From Fragilaria crotonensis (Eukaryota; Bacillariophyta; Fragilariophyceae; Fragilariales; Fragilariaceae), in NCBI GenBank assembly GCA_022925895.1, contig JAKSYS010000165.1:35528-99527 (forward strand): a DNA stretch of 64,000 nucleotides, given 5' to 3'. Shown here in pieces: positions 1-11,705 of this stretch (its first letter is position 1; each line of letters opens with the position of its first letter). The position numbers were made by a program, and so were the translations under genes. A model generated the notes under the pieces. That model was not told where the DNA came from. It was given only the letters and a program-made list of their open reading frames with translations, and searched no databases.

Positions 1-244
1 AAAACTGCATTGGACAGCAGAATCAGTGAGTAAAGTAGTACAAGTTGCTTGGCGCGGATTGAAAAGACTTCGATACGAAACAATCCTAAACGTACGCAGC
101 GTCCATCTCGCGCAGGTTGACGACTCGTCCAAACTCAATCCCCACTTCATCGCGCGCGAGCTTTCTGGGGCCAACACGCATGGTCGATAGGCCAGCATCC
201 ACCGCACAGATAGAACTTGCAACGAAAACGGTGGCAAACTTCAT
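1..244 (-). CDS. 5' end of a secreted/membrane protein gene, tandem paralogue of the gene at 10258-11705 (runs off the left edge)
   Basis: Only exon 1 and the first four bases of exon 2 lie in the window. Exon 1 (244 down to 96, 149 nt) encodes a signal peptide, MKFATVFVASSICAVDA, then LSTMRVGPRKL and a short acidic stretch. The donor is GTACGT at 95; an acceptor ending TGCAG at 5-9 gives a 91-nt intron. The paralogue at 11557-11705 has an exon 1 of exactly the same length and phase, the same LSTMRVGPR motif and a similar 5' flank, so the two arose by tandem duplication. Product function is unknown. From the paralogue I infer a type I membrane protein, but the body of the protein is outside the window. 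Confidence 0.7.
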
Positions 245-1198
245 GATGCTGTGTATGGGACAAGTTGTTGTTTGAATTTTTTGTTGAGAGTTTGTGAGCG
301 GGGTCGTGAGACACCGTCAAAAAAGGTTATGTACTACAGAGTACTCGGAGTAGATACCATGTGTATGGTGTAGAGCGTAGAGACATAGTATCAATCATGA
401 ATCGTCGAGCTTGATTTAGGCAGAGATTTTTCGTTGTTTAGGAAGGGTTCGTACAGAACATTGGACAAGATTATACGACATAAATGGCCAATTCATTATG
501 CTACGGAATGTTCACTCACCTTGTAATAAAAACCATTTCTAGAATCGAATGAGACCTGAGTCAAAGTTCTATAATAAGATATTTATCAATGATGAATTTC
601 AATAGGACTAATATGACTTGTCAAGTAGAGTCTTCTTGCACATCTCACGGAACAAAAATGACTGTACGTCGTACGATGCGACATACGCGAATTCAACACT
701 CTGCGCAAAGTGCAGCGAAAGACATGTTTGGGTTTGCGACGCAGACACTAATTATTAGATGAACCAAATTCGGCTATCAAATGTTTCCGGCAAATTGAAA
801 CATTTGAGACCTTCTAAACGAATGGCATTTTTCTGCTGCATACGTATATGTATATGTATTACTGTTTTTGAAGATGTCTTGTTGTGTGTCCAACACACGC
901 AACGAACCGGAAGTGTGAAGTCTTGCCTCATGGTAAACTTCTGCTCGATTGTTGAGAAGTTTGAAGTGGCGGTTGGTAAGATGCAAATGAAGCCTTCACA
1001 GGGGTGATTGAAACATGAAGGGGGGAACAGAGGCATTTTGATGAAGAAGTTAGGCACAGTCTATCCTAAATGTCAGTTGGAAGCGGCGTCAAACAGGCAT
1101 GTATTGTACTTGTAGCGTGCAATACGACAAAAGCTCTCTCTCTAAAATAGTATTACTGACAATAACTCTACGTTGATCCACACTCGATCCGGCAGCAA
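245..1198. other. intergenic region with no convincing gene
   Basis: This lies between the two tandem paralogues. Bases 245-330 resemble the 5' flank of the second paralogue (11706-11790) and probably hold the promoter of the left copy. Short overlapping ORFs on both strands at about 755-1057 have no recognisable domain and no intron/exon support. I see no RNA gene or repeat here. Confidence 0.5.
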
Positions 1199-1274
1199 CT
1201 AGACCGAACTACCCCGTGTTGCATGTGCAGTGATGTCGTCGGCTGAAACGGTCAAGCTGTCACACTTCGATCCA
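1199..1274 (-). pseudogene. displaced 3' end of the gene at 10258-11705, cut off by the LINE
   Basis: Reading the minus strand from the left copy of the target-site duplication (1258-1274) continues the frame of the interrupted membrane protein: after ...EDGSKCD come SLTVSADDITAHATRGSSV and a TAG at 1199-1201. This is very probably the original 20-residue cytoplasmic end of that protein, now 9 kb from the rest of its last exon. It supports both the insertion model and the exact insertion point. Confidence 0.75.
1258..1274. repeat. left 17-bp target-site duplication of the LINE
   Basis: The sequence tgtcacacttcgatcca at 1258-1274 recurs exactly at 10314-10330, directly flanking the LINE. Both copies read as the same coding sequence of the interrupted gene, as expected for a duplication made by target-primed reverse transcription. 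Confidence 0.9.
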
Positions 1275-1347
1275 CACAATTTCCTAGTTTGGAGTTTTTA
1301 CATCGAGTTCTGTCCTTCGACCGTCCATCAGTAGAAACAGTAGGAAG

Positions 1348-4240
1348 TTGTTGCGTACCTCCGCACCGTTCACCATGACTGAAGGAACGGCCCCGTTGCC
1401 GTTCTTTGCGTCTGATAACCCCCCTGATGTTACCGCATCTGTGTTCAACTTTACCATCGTTGCCTATGTTCAAACTCCTGCTTTGATTGAGCGCGAGAAT
1501 GATTCGAAAGCAGCGATTGAAAATCGAAAAGTCGATGATGATAGTTACCGACGCTCGGTTTCACCGACCAGTTGGCACCGGTTCACTACCTTAGGATTTC
1601 AAGCAACGCATGGCAAAGACTTCGATATGATTTGGAGAGACCGTAACTCCAATCCCTTTGTTTTCATCGACTCGTATGGTATAACTACAAGGCTTACGTT
1701 GATCGTGAATGCAATGTTAACCCTAAGTTACACGCATGGGCAACCAACGTCTCGCATCCATTTTTACTCGAACATTCACCAGAATCGTTGGAAATGGACA
1801 CAGAACGGTTTAGTTGGCCACGCATTCTTGCTCATTTTGCTAAACACTTAGACAAAGGTCTGTGGAAAGCAGTAAAGGAACGAATAAACGTAACGAAAAA
1901 ATGTCGACAGATCTATCTCCAACCAAACATTTCGACAATGAGGAATTGGACAACCACGGGAAAAGCGCACGATTCAACATTCCTGTTCCCGAGATAACTG
2001 AAGACAACAATTCGGATCAGTTGAGACCAGAAATCGAGGAGGTCGCTACGTTGATGACAAACATGACAAACCAGGATGTCAGGTGGATTCGGACTCTGAG
2101 TCTGATGCTAAGCAATCGGCGTTTACGCTGAGCAACGAGGTTAGGACAAATGACGGCACGCATCGCATTTCGATTAAATGGAAATTATCCCCGAAGGAGT
2201 TCACGGAGCTGGTCGATAACAAAACTCGTCTCCACTCAGAAATCTTTTCGGTTTTGGGCGTTGTATTTCAGGAGACTGACGGGTATTTCTACCAATGGGA
2301 TAGTGATGAATTGATCTATCCAAAAAGAGCCCACGAGTTGACTGTTTCGGATTTGAAAGACTACTTAGAGCCTCAAATCACGACAGCTCAGTCTCTGCAC
2401 TTGGTCGTTTTTGCAGTACGCTTCGCTTTCGCCGAGAATCCTATTTCGTGGAGGAATTCCACTCACGTCCAATCCGCTATGAAACTGAACAATCTTCAGA
2501 TTCATGAATCCAATGTCAACACTACCGCAGGAATTCCAGTGGTGGCTGGGTATATTCTACTGAAACATCCGACGATGACTTTAAGGCATAAGTATACACA
2601 ATTCCTCAGGTCTCGAATCGTGGATACGTTGCCTTACTTCGACATTCGCCTCCATCGGAAGACACCAACAGACAAGTCGATCGCCCATTTGGTGGTATAC
2701 TGCGGGGAAAAACAGGTGACAGATCTATGCCAAGAGCTCTCGACAATCTTGAACGGACAAAACACGGCTGTGTTCCTCCCTCGATACACATTTGCAAATA
2801 TGACAAACGATCAAATCGACAACCATTTCAAGATGCATGAAACGTACATCCGGGCATTACAACCAATCTCATTGGCACCGCTTGTGACAACGTTAGATTT
2901 GAAACGGGTGGAGTACTTTCCAGATGGCACGACAATCGAAAGGTCGACTCGCGATTGGGTTTTGTCCCTCAGACGAGAGGACGGGGACACACATGCACAA
3001 TGCGATGTGGTAAATGGAGTAAAGAACGTCAGAACTGCATATGTCATGGCTCCTGCGGCTTATGTGTCAGAAATTCGAGCGATGGTGGCGAAATACAAGG
3101 AACGTCTACGACCGATTGCTCGCCGAGAAGCAAAGTATCGAGAAGGATTCCAGACTTACCAGATGTCATTCACATTACATCTACTGTTCAAACTAACCTA
3201 GACTTTATGGCAAAAATGTCCTCCAGCGATATTTGGAGTAAAGCTCCGCCATCGGTCAAAGCCTTGTCTTCTGCTGTCGCATCAGCTGCAGCAAACCGTA
3301 CAGCTCCGTCGGACGCATCGGCCAACAGTGACAATACCGCTCAGTGGCCGTCGTTGGTAAAACGACCAGGACTTGACGTCTCTAATCCGATCAAGTCAGT
3401 ACCTAAGTCGGGTGCCAATCTACCGCGTAAGGGGAAACTCAACTGGACATGCATGGTAAATCATCCCATATCAGTCTCACGTCGGAAGAAGTTGATGACC
3501 GAGCCGACACAGCCTCTACCCATTCTCTGACCAATACGTTGAGATCGTCAACGACCATGCGGATGATGGAGTTGGAAAACCAGATGCGCGAATGTCGAGA
3601 ACTCCTACGTTCGAACAGGGAAGCAGCTCGAGACTCGTCGGACAGATTGGCGGCAAACGAACAAAGTCTTCGAGAAACTATGGAGACCATAACGGAAATG
3701 ACACATACAGTGGCTGGATTACAAACGCAGTTCGCGGGTTTCAACATCACGATGGAGAGCATGCGACTCATGTTGCACACACTGATGCATCAGTCAAGCG
3801 GCAACAATGTTCCAGTCGAAAGTAACTTTTCATATTCAGCTTTTCCGTCGTTTCCAATGCCGCATCATCAGTTGACGACAATTTCTGAATCCACTCGCAC
3901 AACTGAGTTACAAGGCACGGGGGACAGCACATCCGTGGCATCAGAGGACTCAATGTATCGCAGATCTCCCGAGAAGAAGAAAACGAGGAAATACGATGAG
4001 CAGAATATCTCGAATTCAGCAAGTCCCCCAGTCGACCTTGAAGATGTTCAAATGTGCCTTTTCGAGGAAGGACCCCCAGCAGATGAAACTCAGGACACTG
4101 TTATTGCCAATGCTTTATCGGGCCAATCTAATGACGACCTCGTTCGACAATCCACGTCACAAACTCACAAACAAAATTCAAGCCCCCCGGACGCTCAATA
4201 CACAAATCCAAGTGATCCGGCTGGGCGAGAGGACACGTAA
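1348..4240 (+). pseudogene. LINE ORF1-like region (broken)
   Basis: The region lies upstream of the endonuclease and is spread over at least five frames (1348-1851, 1788-1997, 1862-2131, 2083-3201, 3207-3530, 3449-4240). The longest clean piece (2083-3201) has no domain I recognise. The piece at about 3530-3790 is a clear coiled coil, with heptad-spaced Leu/Met/Ile around MELENQMRECRELL and LRETMETITEMTHTVAGL, consistent with the oligomerisation helix of LINE ORF1 proteins. The remainder is Ser/Thr/Gln-rich. The role as an RNA-binding ORF1 is inferred from position and the coiled coil only. Confidence 0.65.
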
Positions 4241-5320
4241 TGAGCCAATACAAGCGAGTGTCGATGGCATCTGAGACGGAAACTGAGTTACCGTCAAACG
4301 ATGCACAGTCAGTCGATTCCGGAACTTCGATTCCTATCGACAATGAAACGTCAATTCCCATAAGTATATTGGATAGCGCGAAGTTACAATGGCGACAGCT
4401 ATTTTCCAAGCCGATTACGGACAATGATTCGAGACCAACGACACTGACAACTCTGAACATGCGTTCTAACGTCCCTTGGGGAGATGACTTGGGACCCAAA
4501 GACTCGAGTATCATAAGACTCTATTCAATTAATGTCAATGGCATTTCTATCGACCGGAGAGGAGGCACGTTTGATGACATTTGCCGGTCAATCAAAGAGG
4601 TCCAGCGGACATCTTCTGTGGGCAGGAACATAACTTAGACACTACGCAATTTCGAATTCGGAGCGCCTTGTTTGAATCAGCAAAACAACATTGGAAGCGA
4701 CATCGAATATCTCTCGGAACGACACCAATAACGGTGGAAAATTCTTATAAACCGGGGACAATGATTTTGACGGTAGACAGCTTGATGGGACGTATTGTTC
4801 GTCAGGACCGTGACCCATGGGGACGATGGGTAGTTCAGGAATTCACAGGCAAAGGAACACGCAAGATTGCTGTTTTTCAGCCTATCAACCCGTGGACAAG
4901 GCGATTAGCCCAGGTACCATTACAGTGGCGGCTCAACATGCGAGCCTCCTCAGACTGACACAAGATCAAGTTCTGAACCCGCGAACAGCGTTCCGGAGGG
5001 ATCTGCTGAAAGCGTTACAGACATACGCATCGGTCGGCACGATGTTGCTGGTAGTAGGAGATTTCAACGAAGTTTTTGGGCTGACCCAGATGGTATGAGC
5101 AAGATCGCAGGGCAATTGGGTCTCATCGATGTCTTCGCAAGGCGAAATTCTTCTACACCCCAGTCACTTATGCGTGGTACGAAACGTCTGGACTATGCAC
5201 TTGCTAGTCCGCTGTGAGTGATGCTGTGATTTCCGCTGGATACGAAGCATTCAATGCACATATAGTGTCTGATCACAGAGGCTTCTATCTCGATTTTGAC
5301 TCCAATGTCCTATTCGGTTC
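4240..5320 (+). pseudogene. LINE APE-type endonuclease domain (broken)
   Basis: Family signatures appear in order but in different frames: YSINVNGISIDRRGG near 4520 (N-terminal strand with the Asn), FCGQEHNLD near 4612 (metal-binding Glu), LLVVGDFNE near 5050 (the GDFN motif), and SDHRGFYLDF near 5270 (C-terminal catalytic Asp-His). This order is diagnostic of exonuclease-endonuclease-phosphatase nickases of non-LTR elements, which cut the target strand to prime reverse transcription. At least three frame changes separate the motifs, so the enzyme is dead as read. Confidence 0.8.
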
Positions 5321-7749
5321 CGACACTCAAAAATTGGTATCAGCAGAAAAGAGGGACCTGTCGTCGAATAATACACAACAAGTGACGGAGTACATCCGGG
5401 AGAAATATCGGATTCTGTTCCATCATCACAACGCCTTCGTTAGGAGCGCACAATTGACACAACCTGGCAATCGTCATGCTTTTGCAGAACGACTGGACCA
5501 AGATGTTTTGACGGCAAGCTTGGCAGCAGCAGCAAAAGTGAAAAAGTTTGGAGAACCCGCATGGTCGGTGGAACTTGCCGAAGCTCGCAAACAAGTTGTT
5601 GTACTGAAGAAGCATTTGTCAGCTCTTCGCACACTACGACCATTCCAGTGTCTTAGCGCGCGAGATGGCTCAATTATCAACACCAGTGCCGTTGCCCCTA
5701 CACCGCGTGAGTGTTCTGCGGAAATTCGCAAGGTTGAATCATCCATCAAGGCAATCATAGCTGAGAGCTATGAACGTCGAGATCAAGAACGCCAACGAAA
5801 AATTGCAGTACTCGAAGCGACTGGGAAGCAAGCGGACAAAGAATCAGCAACTCGGTTGAGACATATGAAAAAGGCCGAAGATATCAAGCAGTTATTTCGC
5901 AAGATTAGTGGCGTACGGAAGAACAAATTAAGACAAGGAGTAACGAGAATTGAAATCCCCTTGCATCCAGACGACAATCCCAAGATGTGTACTGAATGGC
6001 GACAGATAGATGTGCCAACTGAGATTGTTCGGCTATTACAGGAACGCAACCGGGCTCATTTCGGACAAGCAAAGGGAACACCCTTCACTGTTGCACCACT
6101 TCTTGACGACTTAGGCTTTTGTGGGGATCGACCCTCGAGTACGAGGATTTTGGACGGCACATATCAACTCCGGACGAACGATGACGATGACGTGAGTAAA
6201 AATGTGAGACTCTTGTTGCAGCACATGACACAGGTTCACGAAATGGCAGCGTCCCCCTCGTTTCCAACCATCTCAATGGACGACTTCATGAGTAAATTGC
6301 GCGTCTGGTCGGAATCCACCACCACGTCTCCGTCAGGATTACTCATCAGACCTCCCAGATGATGAATTGACCCCAGAGTTCCGAAGAAACCGAGACGAGC
6401 TTGACATGATGCAAAACGACCTGCGGACTTTGCACTTGAATCTGTTGAATTATGCGCTTGAGCGAGGCTATTCGTATAAACGTTGGCAAACAATTGCCAA
6501 TACAATCCTCTTCAAAGATCCGGATAACGTTCGGTTACATCGTACTCGAGTGATTCACATTTATGAAGCGGACTTTAATCTCGCCTTGGGAATCAAGTGG
6601 AGGATTCAGATGTATCAAGCCGAGGCCCTGGCAGCATTAAATGATGGGCAGTATGGGTCTCGACCACGACGAAATGCAACGGATCCAGTGTTCATCGAGG
6701 AACTCCAGTGTGAGATCTCTCGGGCCACTCGACGGTCAGTGGTCTTGATCAATTATGATGCGCTTGCATGTTTCGACCGAATGATTCAAAATGCAGCAAT
6801 GATTGTTAGTCGGAAGTTCGGCGTTCCGCTTCCAGTAACTCAGGCCAATGCAGTAACCTTGGAGAGAGCGGAGTTCAGGGTCCGTACAGAATTAGGCCTC
6901 GCTCCAAATGGTTACGTACATTCGGATAGCAAGCCCATCTATGGCACGGGACAGGGCAGTGCCAACTCCCCAGCGATCTGGTGTTTTCTGTCGAGTTGTC
7001 TCATGGATGCCTATGACACGACTGCAACACCTGCGGTATATTATTCACCGGATGAAAGCACGTCAGCGTCTTTGGGATTAGTAGCTTTTGTGGACGATTG
7101 CAATGGGCAGGCGAACAATTTTTTAGCACCAGGATCTGATGAGACGCTTCGGGATATCTTGGTACGCACGCAGAAGAATGCACAATTGTGGAATGACTTA
7201 CTCCACTCGAGTGGTGGCGCACTGGAATTATCCAAGTGCTCGTGCCAAGTACTCCATTGGTGGTTTACACAGCAAGGAGCACCATTTTTGGCCCCAAAAC
7301 AATCTGCTCACCAAGAAGTGTTGCGTGTCATAGATCGCGCCACCGGCACGACCCATCAACTACCTTTACTGTCACCGTATGAGGCACATAAGACATTAGG
7401 GCACTATAAAGCACCAGCTGGGAATCAAACCGAACAATTTCGAAAACTCAAATCAAAGAGCGACGAGATAACGACCTTCCTGTGGACATGCCCCCTTACG
7501 CGACTCGAAACATGGACTTTTTATTATGCCTGCTACCTCCCAAGTGTTGGTTATCCACTAGCGTGCTCATCCCTTACACGACAACGACTGGATCAGGTAC
7601 AACGGAAAGCGATGGCGATCATTGTCCCACGTTGCGGTTTCAATCGGCATACCAAGGGCGAGATCCTCTACGGTCCTTTGGAGTTGGGTGGGGCGAACTT
7701 CCGTCATCTCTATGTTGAACAAGGCATTGGGCAAGTGTCCTCTTTATGA
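5214..7749 (+). pseudogene. LINE reverse transcriptase region (broken)
   Basis: Two long frames (5214-6362 and 6367-7749) form the linker and the reverse transcriptase. Recognisable RT blocks are YGSRPRRNATDPVF (near 6652), the motif A equivalent LINYDALACFDRM (near 6748), motif B GTGQGSANSP (near 6940) and motif C FVDDC (near 7088), giving the aspartates for catalysis. The frame breaks around 6362 just before the fingers, and an in-frame TGA at 7747-7749 ends the second piece although similar-looking coding sequence continues from 7753 to 8493. The region upstream (5700-5990) is Arg/Lys-rich and helical. Confidence 0.85.
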
Positions 7750-8399
7750 GGAATGGAGATTGAAATCGACAGCGGGAAACTCCTTCGCATTGCAGTCGGA
7801 TGGTTCCAACACCAAGTCGGTACCTCATATTCAATTCTGGAACGAGTCGACACGGTCCTCCCCCATCTAGAATCCAAGTGGCTGGCCTCGCTACGCGACT
7901 TCTTAGCTTCCATACAATCAAACCTCCAACTTGACAATCCGTGCATTCCTAAGATCCAACGTTACCATGACACACATATTATGGACGCTATATTGACTTC
8001 TGCGTGGTTCTCAGCATCGGAGATTCGACGCCTCAATTATTGCCGCCTTTACCTTCAGGCCCAAACAATTTCCGATCTCACAGAGGTTTCGGGGCGTTAT
8101 CTGGATCGAGCGAAGTATGAAGGTCGCTTCTCGCATAATAGTAGCTGCACGCACGGCATGTGGATCCACCAGCAATGCCCGTCGCCTGCGGAGTGGAAAT
8201 TGTGGCAGCGAGCGAATTTGTTGTGGAGTGATGAATCTGGGAAGTTACATCAGGCATTGGGTCCATGGTTAGACACCATTGATAATCATCGTCAAACTCA
8301 CTCAGCCTATCAACTGAACACGCGTTTGTGGCTGCGAGAACATCAAGATTACAGACTGTGTAAATTGTCGAACAGGACCGAGGAGGGACAGTACGGTTA

Positions 8400-10184
8400 T
8401 TGGAGGACTGGAACACTGTGCGAATGGCAACAGATTCCTCTCGAGGCGTTTCCTGTGGAGGTTTGTCAAGTTGCCGGGAAGAATGGACTGTAGTTGAGAG
8501 AAGCGTCGTTCGTGTTCCTCATCATCTGGTACATGCTGCAACGTTTGAACAATACGTTGAAGATCTTGAGCCGTGGGAGTATGACTTATTATCTCGCACG
8601 AACCTACCGACGGATCCCTTTTCGGTCGGACTCGCCTTATCTCAGGGAGTCCGTGGTGTCAGTGACGGGTCGGTTTGGCTTAAGCAAATGGGTGCGTTCG
8701 GATGGACGTTGAGCACAGATTTGGGAGAGCGATCGGCTGAAGGGATGGGCCCAGCCCCAGGAGCAAATCCTAATTCGTATCGGTCTGAAGCGTATGGAAT
8801 GTTGGCCATGTTGTGTTTTTTGAAACGCCTCGCAGAGTTTACGTACCAACATGAACCGTGGTGCGGCACACTCGCGACCGATAGTTTGAGTCTGGTGGAG
8901 ACGGTTCTTGGCATTAAACGGAAACCATCTGTGATGGAGGCCGCGGTATCGGAACCGGAACCCGTGCAGCTTCCATTGGATCCTCTGAGCCCAGAATGGG
9001 ACTTGATCGTTAATATCCGTCGGTTGCTTTGCGAAATGCCGGGGCTAAGCCTGGAACATGTACGAGGTCATCAAGATCGTCGCGGCACCTATCAGCGATT
9101 GAGTCTCTTGGCACAACTCAATGTGGATGCCGACGACCTGGCCAACACTTTCCAGCGTGAGTATGGCGCGATTCGACCGCTTGCCTTGTTGACAGAGGAG
9201 GCTGGCGTTCACTTGATTACACCGAAGGGAACCGTCACCACGAAATATAAAACAGCCATTCGACATCAAGCGACCTATGGTCCATTATTAGCTCATCTTC
9301 AAGCACGAAATGGATGGAACGCTAGTACGACAGAACGGATCAATTGGAAAGCGCACGCTGCATGCCTCCACAAGCGCATCAAGCGACGAGATCACTACAT
9401 CAAGTTAGTTCAAGAAATACTACCGACTAATCACCGGCAGCATAGACGGGATCCTAGCCGCAGAGGGTGTCCGGTGTGTCCGTGTGGTGATGAGGATTGG
9501 GACCATATTCTGCGATGCGCGCATTCGAGTCGAGCGGCGTGGCGAGCGAACTTACTCACGGTCATTGGAAAGACTTGTGCCAAATGGGAAACTCGTCCCG
9601 GTCTACGAAGTATCCTCCTGGATGGTATCAAGGGTTGGTTTGAGTGCGATGATCCAGAGTCGTATCAATTAGAAACGGCGATCTACGACGACGAATACGA
9701 ACGCCTCATTACACAACAAAACAAGATTGGTTGGAGACACATATTTCTTGGCAGATTCAGTTGTGAGTGGGTCGATTTGCAGGACGCCCATTATGCCACA
9801 AGACCAAATTATAACTCGAAGAAAAGCAAAAAAGGTTCCAAGTGGCAGGTTGCTATGATTGGGCGATTGTGGGACAATTGGTATCTGCTATGGGAAAGCA
9901 GAAACAATGATTTGCATGGAGCAGATGCCAGGCTGAGCGCGCTTGCGGACAGGAGGAATGCATTACAAACATTGAGGGAATTGTATGCGTTACGCAACAT
10001 GTATGAACCGACTGTTCAGGAGTTATTGATGGAGGATGTTCGAGATCACGAAGCCAAGTCAACGTGGCATATAAAGACCTGGTTGCAGATAAATGAACCG
10101 ATTCTGAGATTAAGCGTGAAGAGGGCGACTAAATTAGCGACTTCGGGGATGCGATCGTTAAAGTCATATTGGGCACAACGATAG
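8400..10184 (+). pseudogene. LINE RNase H domain and zinc-knuckle C-terminus
   Basis: This is the longest open piece of the element (594 codons), in a different frame from the RT. RNase H1 hallmarks are GVSDGSVW (first Asp, near 8658), SEAYGML (Glu, near 8784), LATDSLSL (second Asp, near 8872) and HVRGHQD...VDADDLAN (His and last Asp, near 9058-9142). Downstream, CPVCPCGDEDWDHILRCAH (near 9470) is the Cys/His knuckle often seen at the end of LINE polyproteins. RNase H removes RNA from the DNA hybrid during copying. No ATG context is expected because this is the tail of a polyprotein. Confidence 0.85.
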
Positions 10185-10257
10185 GACATGAGAAACTACC
10201 AAGTTTGTGGGGTCCAGCCTACTCCCAGGCTACGGTCTCACCGTGTGGGTCGAGCGT

Positions 10258-11705
10258 CTATATAACCCGGACACAGCGGCAGCACGTTAAATTAGATATG
10301 GTGTTTTTTTTTTTGTCACACTTCGATCCATCCTCGGCATAGCTGGTTTCTCTGATGGCTCTCTTCTTGCGGTAAACAACTAGCACAATCATTGTCAACG
10401 CCAAAACTGCCATTGTGACCAAGACAGCAATTGCGATTGTACGATTTGTGAAATCGGAGGACTCCCGTGGCGATTCTTGGCCGCCACCAATGGAAGTTGT
10501 CAAGCCAACTGGGACATCTGGTGTCTCATCATCTTGATGCAGGCGCACCGCAATGATATCATCGTTGATGAATTCTCCGGCCAGAAGATGGTTGACAATC
10601 TCATCGCGCACTTGCGTTTCAGCGGCGACAGAAGAATCGTTGCTTCGGCTGTAAACCGTCAACACCAAATCAACAACGGTACAGATAGCTCCGTCAGTCG
10701 CTGGCGTGCATGAGTCTGAAGATAGGGAAGCAAGCACGTGAGACCAATATGTGTCAGCAAATGGAAATGGTTGATGGCATGCATTATGACAAAGGCTGTC
10801 ACACAAGTACAACGTTTTATGTCCGTCCAATCAACTTACCTCCGGCATTCCCCGTAGGCGACGCTGTTGCTTCCAATCCAGTGACTGCACTTTCAGTTTC
10901 GGTTTCATCTAAGTTGGTTTGGTATTCCGACATCATGCGGTTTCCAGGGTGCTGGCAAAGTGAGAAGAACATTTCTCCGTACGAAACAACGTCGATAGTC
11001 AGGCTTGCGAGACTGTCAAGAAAAATGCTGCCACTGCTCAATGAGTCGACATCAAGTCTCAAATCGACAGTAGCATGGGCAGTCATGTCTTTTGGTGTGC
11101 ACTTCTTGATCTCATGGATTGCAGATGCAGGAGAAGGTGTTGCATCAAGCAAAATGCTAGTAGGCGCAAAGGAGGGCGACGCGAAGGATGCACTTGTGGG
11201 CACCTGTGTCGTCATTGGGAGAATCATACCAGGGATCGGAACCGACATGCCTGGAACGGGCAACGACATGCCTGGATTCGGTAGCGACATTCCTGGATTG
11301 GGCAACGACATTCCTGGATTGGGTAATGACATGCCTGGGTATGGCAATGACATGCCTGGATTCGGAAATGACATGCCAGGATATGGAACGGACATGCCTG
11401 ATTCCTTCCCGAAGGAAGTGTCCTGCAGGTATCGCATGTGGGCGAACCTCAACTCCTGCAAACTGAACGAACAGAGAATCAATCCAGTGAGTGCATCCGT
11501 ACCAGCTCATTTGTGCATGTTTCACGCCATCCGACAATGATTGAGACCCTACTTACGCAGCATCCACATCGCCAAAGTCAACTGGTCGTCCAAACTCCAT
11601 GTCTTGGGCACCGCCGTTGAGCGTTCGGGGTCCGACGCGCATGGTCGATAGGGCAGCATCCGCCGCACCCGTAGAACTGACAACAATAGCAATGGCAAGC
11701 TTCAT
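10258..11705 (-). CDS. type I membrane protein with PGMS heptad repeats, C-terminus altered by the LINE
   Basis: There are three exons on the minus strand: 11705-11557, 11462-10840 and 10715-10258, with GTAAGT/AG introns. Exon 1 is a signal peptide (MKLAIAIVVSSTGAADAA) plus LSTMRVGPR. I chose the ATG at 11705, not one upstream at 11783, because it starts the hydrophobic signal. Exon 2 holds about nine seven-residue repeats of the type PGMSLPN, then a Ser/Thr/Asp-rich domain. Exon 3 has a domain with two Cys, then one membrane helix (TIAIAVLVTMAVLALTMIVL) followed by YRKKRA as a stop-transfer signal. After ...GSKCD the frame enters the LINE and ends KKKNTISNLTCCRCVRVI, replacing the original 20-residue end found at 1199-1274. 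Function unknown; probably cell surface or secretory pathway. Confidence 0.75.
10314..10330. repeat. right 17-bp target-site duplication of the LINE
   Basis: Exact copy of 1258-1274. It sits immediately after the T run and inside the last exon of the minus-strand membrane protein gene. Confidence 0.9.
11225..11402 (-). repeat. 21-bp tandem repeat encoding PGMSLPN-type heptads
   Basis: About nine imperfect 21-nt units inside exon 2 of the membrane protein gene. On the plus strand each carries a GACATGCCTGG-like core. The variable seventh residue (N, Y, V, I) and F/L/V before the proline show drift between units. Such arrays can change copy number. Confidence 0.8.

Larger units (their letters stand above)
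1275..10313 (+). mobile_element. degenerate non-LTR retrotransposon (LINE) with APE endonuclease, reverse transcriptase and RNase H
   Basis: This is a 9,039-bp insertion bounded by a 17-bp duplication. In order along the plus strand it holds an ORF1-like region (about 1348-4240), an APE-type endonuclease (about 4510-5320), a linker and reverse transcriptase (about 5330-7750), a region up to 8490, RNase H (about 8650-9160) and a zinc-knuckle tail (about 9460-9530). The reading frame changes or stops repeatedly (near 1850, 2100, 3200, 3460, 4240, 4630, 4900, 5090, 5210, 6362, 7749, 8450), so this copy cannot make an intact polyprotein. The sense strand ends in a run of T (10304-10314), not A, which is unusual for a LINE. 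The order endonuclease-RT-RNase H is that of the I/Tad/R1-like groups; I do not assign a clade. Confidence 0.9.

Noticed and set aside
755-1057. Overlapping ORFs on both strands between the tandem paralogues
   Set aside because: Under 100 codons, no domain, no splice model, and mutually overlapping.
10304-10314. T-run read as the poly(A) tail of an antisense LINE
   Set aside because: Endonuclease, RT and RNase H all read on the plus strand in normal order, so the element is in the plus orientation.
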